Source: Membranipora membranacea
Lineage: Eukaryota; Bryozoa; Gymnolaemata; Cheilostomatida; Membraniporidae
Reading direction: 5' to 3'
Length of the DNA: 64,000 nt
Assembly (NCBI GenBank): GCA_914767715.1
Contig: OU612073.1
Span: 16,556,001 to 16,620,000 of the forward strand
Numbering within the stretch: the first letter of the stretch is position 1; each line of letters opens with the position of its first letter. The position numbers were made by a program, and so were the translations under genes. Below the pieces are notes generated by a model that was not told the origin of the DNA, ran no database searches, and saw nothing but the letters and a program-made list of their open reading frames with translations. This document shows, piece after piece, positions 1-13,820 of the stretch.

Positions 1-111
1 AAATTTGAGGGTAATTGATTGTGGTTTTTATCATTATCTGGTACATTATCTGGTACATTATATATAGCCAATCAATAATTGATCGTCAATCAAGAGTAGA
101 TCGAGTTTTAT

Positions 112-195
112 CCAATTGGCTGCATTCCAGTTGCTCCCATCCACTGGTCAAACCGCAGTAACCAGTGGAGGGGGAGCAACTCCAAATGCAGGCAC
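112..195. repeat. Short inverted repeat (hairpin)
   Basis: Two nested arms face each other. The outer arm resembles CTGCATTCCAGTTGCTCCC and its imperfect complement. The inner arm is CCACTGGT with its complement ACCAGTGG. A similar short hairpin containing the same TGCAGGCA-type end lies at 1571-1656, so both may be tiny non-autonomous elements of one family. No target duplication was recognised. Confidence 0.55.
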
Positions 196-1286
196 ATGAA
201 CAAAACTTGGTCTGAATCAGGAGAAACAGCATACCGCTTCCAGAGACAGTCAGTATCAACCCCGGGGTGGATAACAGAAGGGATACAACAAGATTAGAAG
301 AGCCGATGGGTAATTAAACGAGAGAGTAGAATTAGAGGGATAGTATTTTAGACTGAGGACCTCACTGCTGCTGCTGCTGTATTACCTTCATACTAAGTCG
401 GCGCGTTACGGCATTGAGACCTCCCATCTAGAGTGTGAGAAATGTGAAACAACATCATCAAAGCATCAGCAAAGTGAGCGGATTGAGCGGAAAGTTTAAC
501 AGCATACCACTTTAGTCTAGCTCAGACATATTGCGCAAGGGTTTCCCATAGACTCATTACATAATAACTGATGGAGTTTTCAGAGATGAAGCAATCACAT
601 GTTTACTAGTTCAATGGCTGGTATGAAGCAAGAAAGGACTGGTTTAAGCGCACATTTCCCGAACTTCATGAAGAGCAAAATAAGTTACTTTGAAGATATA
701 GGTTGTGGACATGAGCTTCAGGGCAGGTTTAATGTTACAGAGCTTTATTTGTCTCTTTGATGGCTTACAATTTAGGAGCATCGCTCACTTTCTTTTATAC
801 ATTACTAGTTTAACTGCACCAACCCGGGCAAAACTTGATCACTCAAACTAATACATAACTAATTGAAGCTGGGTGTTTGTATGTGCACCACTGTATCATA
901 TCAGATCCATTGTTCAGTCGAGACTCAGCACATTTTGTTCTAATTGAGCACCTTTCACAGACTCTTGGTCATAGACTAACGCCTAATAGGGCTACTACCC
1001 TGACTATTATTGCATGAAAAGTCAGCGCATTATCCCAACAATATTAATCAACACAGCTCCACTTGTTTAGAGTTAAGGATTATCTTCCCTTTAGCCAGGC
1101 CAGGACAACTCCTATATTTATCAGGGCAGGCAGGACAGGAAGTTTAGGGTGTACATAGTCCAAACTCACTGGGTAGGGTGAGCGACTGACATCACTATCA
1201 CTAAGCTGCTGTATATCTTACCCCTACCTGTCTTAGAAGGAAGGAGGAGTGGTTGAGCCAGCTAAGTAAGCATATATGTCTCTTAC

Positions 1287-2165
1287 CTTTTTGAGTTTTC
1301 CGAATGCACTTTGAGGGAATTCTTTTTTGATATTTTTTCTGAGTTTGCTGATATCATCTGGTTTCATTCTGATATCCTCCAGATCTGATTCCTCCACTTG
1401 TCGGAGCTGCTGCATAGTCTCCACCTGTTAATTATACATACATACATAGGTCTGTCAGACAAACAATCTACAGGGGTACTACTGACAGGCTGTCCGGGAT
1501 ATGATATCAAGGTCCAACAAGGTAAACAAACAACTTTGGCATGAGACTTAGTCTAAACTTAGACCAAGCTGGATCGAATTTGCCTGCATTCAGGTTGTTA
1601 ATAATCTACTGGTGAGCCGCCACCGACTTTAGCTCCAAATGCAGGCAAATTGGATCATACTTGATCTACGCAGCTCTGGATGCTGTTATTCTAATGACCA
1701 GTAACCACAGCAGGAAGTGGTTGCTACCACCATCAGCATCCTGGACCAAAGGTTGAGCACTTACACACTGGATTGCAAAGCACTCATTAAGCGTTACCAA
1801 CAAGGAACGAAAAAAAGTGACCTTGTCATAGTAAAAAATGATAATGCACTGCATCCAACAAAATGATTTAGCCATAGAGTATATAATAGCTCTATGGTTT
1901 TAGCCGAAATTGGTTCAAGGCGATCTTACATTTCTACTGAGATGTTATAACATCATAAGGCATCTGGTGCAATGCGTATCTCTGGATAAGCAGACCACAA
2001 TGCACAATCAGTCAGAAGTATGTCCATCAACAGTGACCGTAGTCTAACTTTCCGAGTACAACCACGTACCTTGAGCTCGTTCCTAATGGCATCCTGATAG
2101 TGTGAGAGTGAGATAGATTCAAGAAAGTTAGCGAGATTCTCACCACCCTCCCCATTCACATCCAT
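1287..2165 (-). CDS. SAM-domain protein, first two coding exons (partial, continues off the left edge)
   Basis: Two exons join in phase 0: exon 1 at 2165-2070 (32 codons, starting ATG at 2165) and exon 2 at 1424-1287 (46 codons). The donor is AAG|GTACGT, the acceptor AACAG|GTGGAG, and the next donor AAG|GTAAGA. Together they spell a sterile-alpha-motif-like helical domain, with NLANFLESISLSHY in exon 1 and VEESDLEDI followed by KLRKNIKKEF in exon 2. SAM domains mediate protein-protein or membrane association. An N-terminal SAM-like domain followed by a basic stretch recalls ACK/TNK non-receptor tyrosine kinases, but the kinase would lie beyond the window, so this is only a guess. The rest of the gene is to the left. 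I recognised no further exon in 1-1286. Confidence 0.65.
1571..1656. repeat. Short inverted repeat (hairpin)
   Basis: The arm GGATCGAATTTGCCTGCATT is matched near the other end by AATGCAGGCAAATTGGATC, giving a roughly 86-bp hairpin with a central loop of about 45 bp. It lies in the intron between the SAM exons and upstream sequence. It may be related to the hairpin at 112-195. Confidence 0.55.
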
Positions 2166-2169
2166 CTTA

Positions 2170-4021
2170 CTCCTGCTGGTACTGAGGCTAGCCGGCCAGC
2201 CTCTGAAGCTAAATCTTGTACTGCAGTTACTGCGCAAGCTCTGGTCACTGTAGAGATAGAGAGAAAGTGAGAGATTAGTATATAAGCAGGTCACAGGTCA
2301 GTAAATTACAAATAATTACAACAGAATGACATCACAAATTACAAGTAGCTGAAATAATCATCATAATAATCATCCTATCCCTATTGTAATGGTACTGATT
2401 GAAATAGTGATGTATTGTTATAGTGATAGCTATGTTTGGGACACAGTGTTGTCACTTGTTGGTAATTACAGGCTCAAACTACAACTCATTATCATAATCA
2501 AGGTCAACACAGGTATTCACCGAGTGGACATGAGTCCAAATATGCAGAGAGAAATCTACATTTTTGGTAACTATGTTTGCCAAAATGCCATTTCCGAGAT
2601 TAGTATGCAAAACTGCACTTCAACAGTCACAAGAGGGCTTGTGTTTTTAACCAATGGCAAGGCTCATACTTCAATCCTTCATGTACCAACAAACAGAATT
2701 CCCTGCTGTAGGAGACCAAAGAGAAGGGATATAGTAGTGAATTAAGGTCATGAACAAGTCAAATACAAAAATGCAGGTAGCTTAACCTCCTATAGGGTTT
2801 GAGTCAAACTATTTAGGGTCATTAATATCCCTGGACAAAAAAATCAAACGGTAAAAATTGGTTTTTCTGCCAAAGGCATGAAAATATGGCAAGCTGAAAC
2901 CATTCATAATAAAACCTCAGAAGTGAGATGGTATGCGATTATTATGACTTGTGGGACGTTGTTTACCTCAGGCAGTACACAGCGTATAGACTGTGTGTAT
3001 TTACAGTCAGGAAGATAATTACCACTTTAAATAGCTCACATTCCACCGACTCCCCAATTAAAGAGAAGTAGCTAAATTATAAGTTAGATCATGTGTGTGC
3101 TTTCAGTTATATTATATATGTCCGGCACACAGATGGAATAGATTGATAGAACACATCCAGGCCTAGATCAAAGGTTACTGGCTAAAGAATTCTTTAGTGA
3201 AAAACCACAATTAGCAAACAGTTGGTTATCATACATCCTGGATTTTAATTGGAATAACTGGAGACTTCGAAATCGGCCGTCCATGCTCTTAAATTTAAAT
3301 ACTGCTCCAAAAGCCCTCACACCACTGCAAGCCATCGACTTAGAAATCTACATACCAGAATCTGCACTGCCAAAACAACACTTTGTTATATCATTTCAAT
3401 TTGAAAAGCAGCATCATAGAGCTATTACATATTCTAATGTTTGAGTGCAGCACTTTTGCAAGACCTTAAATCTTTTCACATGCACAGACATGTGTTTTTA
3501 TTCCGATAGTAGAATCTTGAGAAAAATTGAGGTGGTTTAAGTGGCATTGAAAGTGAAGATTAGGCGAAGTATAGGACCCTTGGGACTGAGGATAGCTTGT
3601 TAATCTCCACAATGATATAAAGCTCTGACATTCCCTACATTGGGAAACTAGTTTCTGTTTGTCGTGTGTTGTGTGTCTTGTTCTTGTCTGAAAGCTTAAC
3701 AAATTCTCACTCTATATCGTAGCCATTATGTCCCTAATTTGTGAGAATAATAACATGCCAAAGGAAAGTATTTGGTTATTCCAACAAGTTATGTAAGCAA
3801 TAAGCCGACATTGAACTCAAAAAGTAAACTTTGTCTGTGCATGACTATATTGGCTCAATCAGGCTTTTATTCAGGTCAAAAAGGGCCCTGGAAACTTTAA
3901 GCCGCAGCAGCTATATCAAGCCAGCAATATCAATTAGAAAAACCTCAGACCCAACACCAGCTAAGTAGAAGGGCTTATGACCTAACAAGGGAGGGAGAAC
4001 TTTGAACTTACGCACAAACAA
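2170..4021. other. No gene recognised
   Basis: This AT-rich stretch lies upstream of the SAM-domain gene. The short open frames have neither recognisable domains nor splice context. It may contain the promoter or a 5-prime untranslated exon of the minus-strand gene, but nothing in the sequence shows it. Confidence 0.5.
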
Positions 4022-4608
4022 GCTAATCTAGGGGTAACTGTAAATTGCTGAACAGGCTGAATGGACTGAACAGCTGAACAGAATTTCTCAGACTGAAATT
4101 ATTATTTGTATTCTTTCCTCTGGCTGACCATCACTTCTCAAACACATTCCTGATATCCAAATGATTTAACAAGTCACTAAGTCCCTGTTGGAACCTAACA
4201 TAACCAATTTAGGGCAAGCAAATTAAGCAATCAATGTGCCAATTCTGACAAAATCAGATGATGTTCAGGTAACCAGAAAAAGTATCCAGCTTAACCTTCC
4301 ATCTAGCCAGTCTTGACAAGCGTTGTTATAGTGGGGGGGGGGGGGGACTGGGGGTTCCACCCCAACAAAGCTTGCCGAGACAAGCTACTTCCCATCTATT
4401 CACTAGTGTAACGCCGAAAAATTTTAAAAACCGAGGCGAATACAAACTTAAAATAAACAAATTAATGAGCAGAATATGAGGAATCGTTCAAGCTTATGCA
4501 AAATTAGCCAATGATCTAAAGAATCAAACAAATAGTAGTCTGAGAAATTCTGTTCAGCTGTTCAGTCCGTTCAGCCTGTTCAGCAATTTACAGTTACCGC
4601 TAATCTAG
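4022..4608. mobile_element. MITE, 567 bp, with 10-bp target site duplication (Mutator-like by TSD length)
   Basis: The element body is 4032-4598. Its ends form a long near-perfect terminal inverted repeat of about 68 bp (4033-4100 against 4531-4598), starting GGTAACTGTAAATTGCTG and containing repeated CTGAACAG motifs. The direct repeat GCTAATCTAG flanks the element at 4022-4031 and 4599-4608, which is a clean target site duplication. It has no coding capacity, so it is non-autonomous. A 9-10 bp duplication is typical of Mutator-like elements; hAT elements make 8 bp. The interior carries a homopolymer of 14 G at about 4333-4346. Confidence 0.88.
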
Positions 4609-4609
4609 A

Positions 4610-7600
4610 GAGATCTTACACCAGTAAATCACTTTCACTAAACGTAATCAGCTATCGCACATTATTTGCAAGTTTATGAAAATTGAGTTTCAGTGACCCC
4701 AAACCTCATCATCACTAGTTACATGCCAACCGCTGACTTAAAAAACACAAAGCTTAGCCTACTACTTTAGTGAGATTGAGATGTGGCTACATTCACGAGT
4801 ATCCGCCTGCATCTCTGCCAGGCAAGGGTACCTTTGTTTTTGTGACACTCTGATCTAAATAGATTATGTCATTGTAATCTGATTATATTTGGCACAATAT
4901 GTCCGCAGACGTGACAGCCTTTCAGAAGATAGCCTAGGACAAAAAATTGTCAAAATATGCAAAACAATCAATATTTGATCAAATTACATAAAAAATAAAT
5001 ACAATCTAACTCCTGGCAATTCCCCAAATAAAACTGGAAATGCCATCAATCAAAGAGTGATTAGATTGAAAATAAAACTGACAGAAGCAACTGACTATAA
5101 ATCTTATCAGCCAAGTAAAAGTCAAGCGTTATACCTCCTCAGCTAAATTCACAATTGGGACTAATGTTTACAAACAGCTACTGACTAGAATAAGGGCACT
5201 GAACAAACACACCTGTCCTGCGGGCTGACATCTACAACTTAGCCTATTCACTCTTTGTGAGCGAACCAACACAACACGTCAACTCCCATAGACATTCCTA
5301 GAATCGTCTATGGATTATGAAGTTTAATCTCTGACTGGGATGGTCAAGGTTGTCATTCAACTTGAGTAGCTCGCTGCCAAAATTATCTTAGGCCCTGCTA
5401 TCTATATTAGGATCATCACTTTTTCATGATTACATGATTGCCACCATTCTTTCTGGGAATGATTGACCGCAAACTTTGAATTCAATGAACAAAATAGAGC
5501 GTAAGAAAGTCACTTCGTTTTGTTTTTTTCCCCTTTATCTTTAGCTCTTCAGACAAGCTCTGCATTCCATAGAATTCTAGACGGATGTTTGCGTCTACAC
5601 ACCAAAAACCCGATAATTAACATCAAAGACTAGTGTTGATATTTGGAAGATTCTCAGCATTATGATATTATTGATCTCGAGTAACAAACACCTCAGGTTT
5701 AGTGAGCTGCTCTTGTTGGAGTGAAGTGAATCGGAAATTATACACTCAACCAACGAGCGTCACACAAAACAGCATCATATCCGAGACCAGTGAAAGGTCT
5801 CAGGGGGTTTGAACACCGGAACTCTGCTGAGAAAATATATCACTCCCCTTATCCATGTCAACATTGAAATCAAAATGTCATCTACCTACTAAAAAATTTA
5901 ATTTGATGCCTACACAGTATGAGAATATGATACGGAGGTATAATCAGATTCAGGACAGACTGTCTCCTGACATGGCTGACACTGTTATTCAACAAACCTG
6001 TCATACTTGGCTAATCCCACTCCTCTTCTAGCAGCGAGGTGCTCAGTGGAGTCGAAATCATAACATTTATCATCGCCGCCCAGGTTAGATGAGGATCTGA
6101 ATTTATTGCGAAAAGTCCTACGTAATACATTCACACGCATAGAAATCCCCTCCATGTCAATGTTGTGAATTTGAGTACAAATTTAATCCTCAGCAATTTA
6201 TAATCCCTGGATTAAATTCCAACAAGCTTTAATCCACTATTCACTCCAACAACCAGTTTGTTGTTATTTTCGATTCCAGATAGTACTCCGCCCTGTGTGA
6301 CACAACAGGACGCCTCGAACACATAAATATTGTAAACAGAACAGAAACTCCCTACTAAAATGTCAGGAAAAAAATGTAGAGCAGTAACCTATAGCCTGTC
6401 TACTCATAGTCCACCATACGCTCTAGGTATGAGTCTAGGTAGGGTGTGCAAAGGGTCGGGATGTCAGTCAGAGTCTGTGTATAAAACAACAGGAATGTAA
6501 GCCACAGTATTGCTAATTAATTGGAATCCTTAGTTGTTTTAGGGTGAACTTTAACATTCAAAACATTGAGGTTAGGCTAGAAAGATCACGGAAAGGGCAC
6601 GTCCAATCTGTAAACACAGAGAAACTAGATCGTCATCCATCCAACCTAAACATCAACATGACAAAAGCTCTAATAAGCTCAATGTTTCCTATTTCATCTG
6701 ATCAGACATGTTGATGCGTAACAAGTTTGAGAGCAACAGCATCTTGTCAAATTGAAGCTCCACTACAAAGCTTCACACAGACACGGAGATCTGATGAAGC
6801 AGTACAACGCAGGAAATGACTATGACAATGAGTATTTATAATCTTTGACGCAGGATAAGATTTAGAGAGGTTGAATGATCGCTCAAAATGAAACCTTTTC
6901 AGATTGAACACGATTTCAATTAAATGGTTGCATGATTCAAGATGGGATTAGAACGATGCCCTTTTACAATCAGTTACGTATGACAGCAAAGCGCTGTTGA
7001 TATTTTATTGAAGCTGAATAGTTTTCACACCCTTATGTTGTCTATGTGTTGATAAAGGATTATCCAGACTGCCAAATATTTTGTATTATCAAGGGTGTCT
7101 CAGAATTCCTAGATTTAGATCTACCTACCTAGGCAGCAAATAATCTATGGGAGGAGAAGTTTTAGCGTCGGTGTGGGACCGATAATATGCGAACAATGCT
7201 TTTACAACATGACGTCCGCTAATGTATATAAAGGTTTACCACAGGAATGAAATGAATGTGTGAGCTGATCAACAAAGGCAGCGTCAGCATTATCAACGAC
7301 AGCATGACCATAAAACTCTAGCAGTAAGCACCAACAAGAGGGAGTTCATACCGAGTGTGACCATAAACCTGGGCAGGCTGTCTGGGTTCGGTGGAGAGAG
7401 TCCCCCACCCGACCAAGACAGTGTTCTCTGGCTATATGACAATGACAGCTCAAATAGTTAGTCTTAGGTTTGGCCCTCAGACAGTGTCTTAGATTAATGT
7501 CCTAAATGAGAGTTCTCCTACCAACAATATTATGTTCCCAATCCCTCACCAGTCCTAGACAGTTCTTTTTAGATCAGTCACATAACTCGTGACAGGATAG

Positions 7601-10600
7601 ACTTTAGGACAACCTGCCCAGGTTGTGTCGGTACTTATCACTGAGTAGACTCATAATATTCCCCTCAGGACACCATCAAATACACTTTTATATAGATAGC
7701 GCCATGTTGAGCCACACTGCAGGGTGTGACTGTAACTATAGTCTGATGGGATATTTGATAAACCAAGGAGTTCCACTAACTCCATGGATAAACGCACCTG
7801 AAGTCTTGACCACTTGTAAGGCTTCAGAACCTCCTCTGCTACATTACAGAAGACCTTCAGATTAACAAATCACCGCAAACACCTTGTAGTGCTAGCAGAT
7901 CTAAAACTTGACTAAATATCAACCTCACGGCCATTTATCAGTCTAATGTAGCCTGTGGTTACCTTAGAAATGCAATCAAAAGCACTCCAGAATCTGTTGT
8001 GGAGTAACAAAAAATCTCTACTTATCAGCTACTACTACATTTTCGTAAGCAATGTGAAATAAATCGCTTACCACAGAACAATTTTAAACTCGAATTGAAT
8101 TAGCCTTCATTATCATGTCAATAATATAAGACTAGATGTGTCACTAGAAGCACGACCAGATAAACTAACCACTACGTGCCCCACCTCATCTAACAATGCA
8201 AGAGTAGAAAAGTGTGGTCTATCCTATAGCCAAACCAAGGAGTCTCTAGGCATCAAGGATTCAACTAGGCCTATTTATTTCATAATATATATATCTCTCT
8301 TGCCGACACGGCATTTGATATTACCTTCCCAAATTTGTCTGCACTAGCTCCTAGAACTAGATTGTCCAAGTTGGCATTGTTTTTGGACCGATCATGAACA
8401 AAGTTGACCGTTCCAAATAGCCACAGAGCAATCATCCTCTCGTTCAATTTATGATAGGTAATATACTAGCCTAGGCCTGCTATATTTTCAAACCTATACC
8501 GTAACATAACAAAATAAAAGGCCTAGTTCAGCAAATTACACTATGTTTCATACATGCACCTAACCTCGGTGTGGCTCAAGATAAACCCATCACTAAGGTA
8601 ACTTACATGTAAGTTTACATATTGACGCCACCCAACATACCGTACTGCATAACCGACAATGATATTTTGTCCGATTCAGTGCCAAAACGTCAAGGATACC
8701 AAAATACAGCTGCACAGCAAACACAAATTACATTCCGTTGAAGGTCTGAATTTGTTTATAATACCTGGTATATAGGCCTAGTCCTAGTTATATATTTATT
8801 CTGTAGGTAATCCTTAGCTGCTTAATCCAAACAGTGAGTGCAGTTTGTACTGTCCCTAGTTGTGCTGATTTTGTCCTTGTAGTTTAGTCAGGTAGTTATA
8901 CATTACACTGATTCAGTTTTCCCTGTGAGTTTTGTGTGCTACGGAACTGTGCTCACTGATCTAAAACCGAAATAAAACTATAATCCATTATGAAGATCTA
9001 TTTGGCAACAAGAGCATGAGTCAGAGAATAACATCCGAATATATGACAGGCAATGTTAGAAAAGGGCAATAAATCTTAGCTCTCATTCAGAGTGAATTAG
9101 AGAAAGGAGCCTGTACTATAGAGAAGCAATAAAATGTGAATCATGAATAGGTCAGTGGCTCAATTTACATAAGTGAATGATGATAATACCCAGCATGGCT
9201 GAGAGCTGAGAGGTCTATGAATGACAAAACCAATAGCCAATATCCTAGATAGATTAACTGTAACACTATACAGGACAACTAGCAAATGAATCCCTCTACC
9301 CAAAACGTCTGTCTTGGCTTGGCTCACTGGATGATTGGACACTATCAGTAGGGATTATCTGATAGTAAATGGACTATTCGCAGCTGATGAGATGACTAGC
9401 CGGGATCTTTCAAAATCTATACTATAAAGAGTTCAATCCATGACAGCTTTCAATGTTTAGACACATTAATGGCCGCTGCACAATCCTAGGCCTAAGAATG
9501 TAAACACTCATGTAAACAGCAGCATTATGTGACCTAAATAGCACTGGTAGGACATTATAGAGTTAGCGGCTTTGATGGATTTAGGCTGCCAATTTGACTC
9601 TCACTGATACCTAATTAGATGTAGCTTTGAATACATTGTGTCATACAGCAAACACATCGTTCAAGTGTGTCATTAAACCAAGTGGAGTTGAATTGAGGGC
9701 AAATTTAGGATGGTAATTTGAGCGCAAGGTATTCGAGAGACAATAGCTACTGATTCTGCAACATTTGTTTGTAGTTTTATGCCAATGGGGAGTAAATCAT
9801 TACAATGTGTAAAGTGTGGGTGAGAAGGATGAGCAATAACAATACAACCCGATACACACAGTGTATATGCTGCCAAAATAAGATCAGTGATCATTGAATC
9901 CCTGTGTAATGCATGGAAACTGGATCAGATAGAACTCAAAACGCTTCTACAGAAATCAGTAGAGCGAAATGAAAAGCCTGTCGGATATGATCTTTTCATC
10001 CTAATCTAATAACAAGGCATCAGAGGAGAGCGGGCTTCACTGACAAGTAGTCCAGCTTAACTCATAGTAATATTTGAATGGAATAGTTTCTGGTTTGTTT
10101 AGACTGCTTCAGGATGGATGCCAATTAGTAATAATTAGTCAGGGAGAATTAGTGACTCATGCCAGCTTTCAATATTCAATTATAGCTACATACTTCAGTC
10201 TCGATAGCTGTACAGACAAGATTACAAGCTGTGTAAATATTTCATGATTATAATATTTGCTACCATGCCTCCCTCACTCTTCAGAAAACTTACAAACATT
10301 ATTAACATCATGAGGGCTTCAGAGGCTTGTGTGTCTACAGCTAGCCCACAGCTTTTAATAATGATCTATTTTTAGGATATAATTTGAATTTCCCTCCAAG
10401 ATTACAAAAGATAACAGTGATAATTAATTACCATGGGGATGTTGGTATTGTTAGTTTGAGTATTAACTACTCTGGGAACATCCTGAATCATCCGTCTAAG
10501 ATTTCATTATTTTATGTAGTCAATCACTGTTATGACCCATTAGTAGGAGATTTACCATCGACAAATTGAGCAATTCAGGCCAGTGAAATTGCTATGCAGC

Positions 10601-12460
10601 AACACTATTGCCTCAATAAAAACACAAGAATTAGAAATTTGATATTTTTTACTAAAGCATTGAGCTGGGATAAAGAAGGAATACCACCATGATCCAGTGA
10701 TGAGACACTTGGGAAGTCTACTATTTTGCATTCATGCCACACAAAAAAAACTAGTTATTCACCAGAAAAACGAATTTTTCTAAATAATGAAGCAATAGTT
10801 ACATGCCAAATAAGCCTGCTGAAATGCTTGGGACATGGCACCTTAGACGCAGTTAAAGTTCAAACTGTCTTTTGATACTTGATAGACCCTCAAACCCTTG
10901 TGGGTAGCAGGCAGTCCATCTCATATCGCCAATAATAAGGTCAAGAATTGAAAAATAGTTTTATTATTGAAGTCTCAAACAAGTGATTTAGTGACGGAAG
11001 AGAACTCTCTCTGGATATCCTTAGCAATAACCTACTAGCTTGTAGTTACCTATCTATTGACAAGAGTCCTCAAACCTTTTTGTGTAACAACATGGGCACC
11101 TGCACTCACACGCACAAGTATCATCAACTCAACTGACTTTGGGCTTCAGGCTATGGGTTAAGTAGCAGTTGGTGGCAAAGCACATGCCTGTAATAATATA
11201 TGATTTATGAAGAATATTTTGTCTTACCACTTCACTTACATCAGGCCTGCCACTTCAACTCAAGCTTCCTTACCAAAAGGGGACAACACACATATTACTA
11301 GTTCTTGAAGATGTATTATTATTGTTTTGTTATTGTTACTACTACTCTACTGAGTACTCCTTCCTTACTTACTACTCAATTAAATGGTAGGCTTAAAGGT
11401 TGAAGAAGGTTATTGAATTCATTCATCACCAGAAATCGTCGTCATAGATTGATATTCATTCCATTATTATCACATATAATGATTGATTTGAACCAGCCCA
11501 AGCCCAACCATCATCAGTCCAATCAATCTCGTTCTCAAGTACAAGAATTTTCCCTGGTTTGACTTGCTTGTCCAACAACAACAATGAATGATGATTAAAT
11601 GAAAGTTAATAGTTGTGACAGTAGAGTATTATTACTAAATATCATACTGAATATATTATCCTTTCACAATGTGGCCAAATCATTATATCAGCCTGCGATA
11701 CCTTACTGTTTGGTACCCTAAACTCACCTCACATGTAAATATCTCTTCACAATTTGGTAATGTCCCTCCAGTCTGCTGCACAATTTTGTCTTGTTCTGAG
11801 TTGATATCGCCAAATCTTGTTATTCAGTTTGATACTGCTGTGTCGCCAAAGTCCTTTATTGCCACAGGAAATTAAATACATGTAAGAGGGAACAACTCTA
11901 AGTTTGAATAATAACACAGGATCCTTGATAGTTTTTCAATTTCAAAGAGCCAAATTCAAAATCATTTTTTGTCTCACCCTTGGTTTGGGAGAAGGAAGTG
12001 TCTGAGGTATAGCGCCTAAATCGCTCTCTGTTTTGCTGAAACCAATCTTCTGAGTGAGCGATTTGAGAGCAAATTTTCGTATAAAAAAAAATCAACAAAG
12101 CCAAAACTCATTCTAATTGAAAAAATACAATGCAATATTATTTTGTTACAGCGCCATAAGAAATTGTCATAGTTGACCAATCTCATGCATTTCTGCCATC
12201 TTGTATACGATACACATGTGGTGGGAAAATTGCCAACATTATCAACAAATTTTTCTTGGTACAAGCGAGAGCAAGAGAAAATGTTTACTTTTCCTGCATA
12301 TCTAAGTAGTAGAGAAAATCTCTCCCAATTTTAGCACCTTTTGTCCCAACACAAACTAAAACACCAATTGGCGCATCATGGTGTATCCAACACAAGCTCA
12401 GAGCATCCTTTATACCAGTTTTCAACTATTATAACCAGATGCTGGAAGAGAAGCGTAAGT
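4610..12460. other. Long gene-poor stretch
   Basis: I found no open frame with a recognisable domain, no convincing exon and no RNA gene on either strand. The base composition is typical AT-rich intergenic or large-intron DNA. It could be an intron or the regulatory flank of the SAM-domain gene. Confidence 0.5.
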
Positions 12461-12469
12461 TACCTTTCA

Positions 12470-13010
12470 TAAGTAGGAGGTAGTTCAGTTGGTAAGAGCA
12501 CCTGCCCGCTAACCCACAGGTGATGGAGGCCCCAGTTGGATCCCACTGAAGTCTAATAACTACTTTGCCCTTAATACACAAAAATCTTTTTCAGAGACAC
12601 AGGACTGAGACAGACCTTAAGATTTTATCCAGCATTAAACCAATGAACTAAACCTTTAGTTCATTGATTAAACTTTGTTTATGCATTACACACAGCATTA
12701 TACCTTGGGATATATGGGCCTATAATAGGTGTAGTAAATTTAGCTGTATTGTAATAATACAGCTAAATTTACCTTGAGTGTGTACTATGCTAACCTGAAC
12801 AACTTCATATCACGCCATTTGCCTACATAAAAACAATAAATTCTTTTGTTGTTAATATGCAATGCAGTTTAATTGTGGTGAAGAGTTGCGCCCTCATTGA
12901 TGTTAAGAGGGCAACTACGAATTAGCATGTTCAAATTGCCTCCAATTCATCTATCGAACTGCATTATTTTTCTAATTCAGAATCATTCAAAGACAGTGTT
13001 CTTTATAACT
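12470..13010 (+). mobile_element. tRNA-derived SINE-like repeat
   Basis: The 5-prime part (12477-12545) looks like a tRNA head: a box-A-like TAGTTCAGTTGG followed about 50 bp later by a box-B-like AGTTGGATCCC. The downstream body matches, in the opposite orientation, the stretch at about 59660-60100. Both contain AGAGTTGCGCCCTCATTG and AGGGCAACTACGAATTAGC. The body includes a perfect 17-bp-arm hairpin at 12734-12772. No flanking duplication was identified, so the boundaries are approximate. Confidence 0.65.
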
Positions 13011-13795
13011 GAAGATTTCAAGCAGGCATTCTTGTGCTGGGAGCCCCATTATTAACAAGATTGGCCGTAGGCAAAATACACTTTGCTTATGGAATATCAG
13101 GCTCTTTCAAAATACCATCTCAAATTAAAGACTTCTCCAGACTGTTAGAGCAGGGCAGAAAAAGGATATGTAATTTGTTTTGATTTTCTACTTTTGTATT
13201 TGTGATAGACATGTCCAGTCCCAATCAGTTCAGTGCTATTGAAGTGTCAACATACTCACAATTCATGAGAAAAATGATAATTAATTAGGTTTAGTTTTAA
13301 TTAGTTTTAGATGCTCAGTATTTGTTACGGGCTTTAATAATCTGTACAATTGTTATAGTATTGTATGAGTGATGATCTTATGAAAAGTAGATAAACAATA
13401 AATAGCCATCATCCCCACTACGAACAGCTTGGTCAGTTTGGAACAGGACCATAAATATGGGGGATTAAAGGTGTGCTTGTTAAATAGGATGGTCAAATAA
13501 GACCTGGTGTATGAACAAAACAACCGACTGAAACTCCAAACAAAATAAATGACCACCCTCCATCAGTCTCCATCAGTTTATTCACTGATCCATATCTGCT
13601 CCGGCAGCACATTCCCTGACTGCGGCTCTTTCTATTCGGCCCCTTTCCCATTAAAAAGGACCACTCTTCTGTCCACAGTATTTCTTGTATTTTCTGCAGA
13701 GACTGTTGAGCTCTTTAGTTGACAGCTCCACAGCTCAGCAGCTTTCTTATAGTTTACAGAAAGTAAACAATATCTGTGCTCCATGTCTGTGTTTG

Positions 13796-13820
13796 ACCAA
13801 GGAGTAAGATACTCCTTGGT
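13796..13820. promoter_or_regulatory. Perfect 11-bp-arm palindrome upstream of the first GPCR gene
   Basis: ACCAAGGAGTA, a 3-base spacer, then TACTCCTTGGT. It lies about 490 bp upstream of the GPCR start codon and just outside the duplicated block. It could be a dimeric-factor site or simply a small repeat. Function unknown. Confidence 0.3.

Noticed and set aside
2389-2745. 118-codon plus-strand frame
   Set aside because: No recognisable domain, signal peptide or splice context. Composition looks like intergenic DNA.
4333-4346. Poly-G run, with poly-C runs near 54367 and 63752
   Set aside because: Simple homopolymers with no associated structure. They are noted only as positions where sequencing length may be unreliable.
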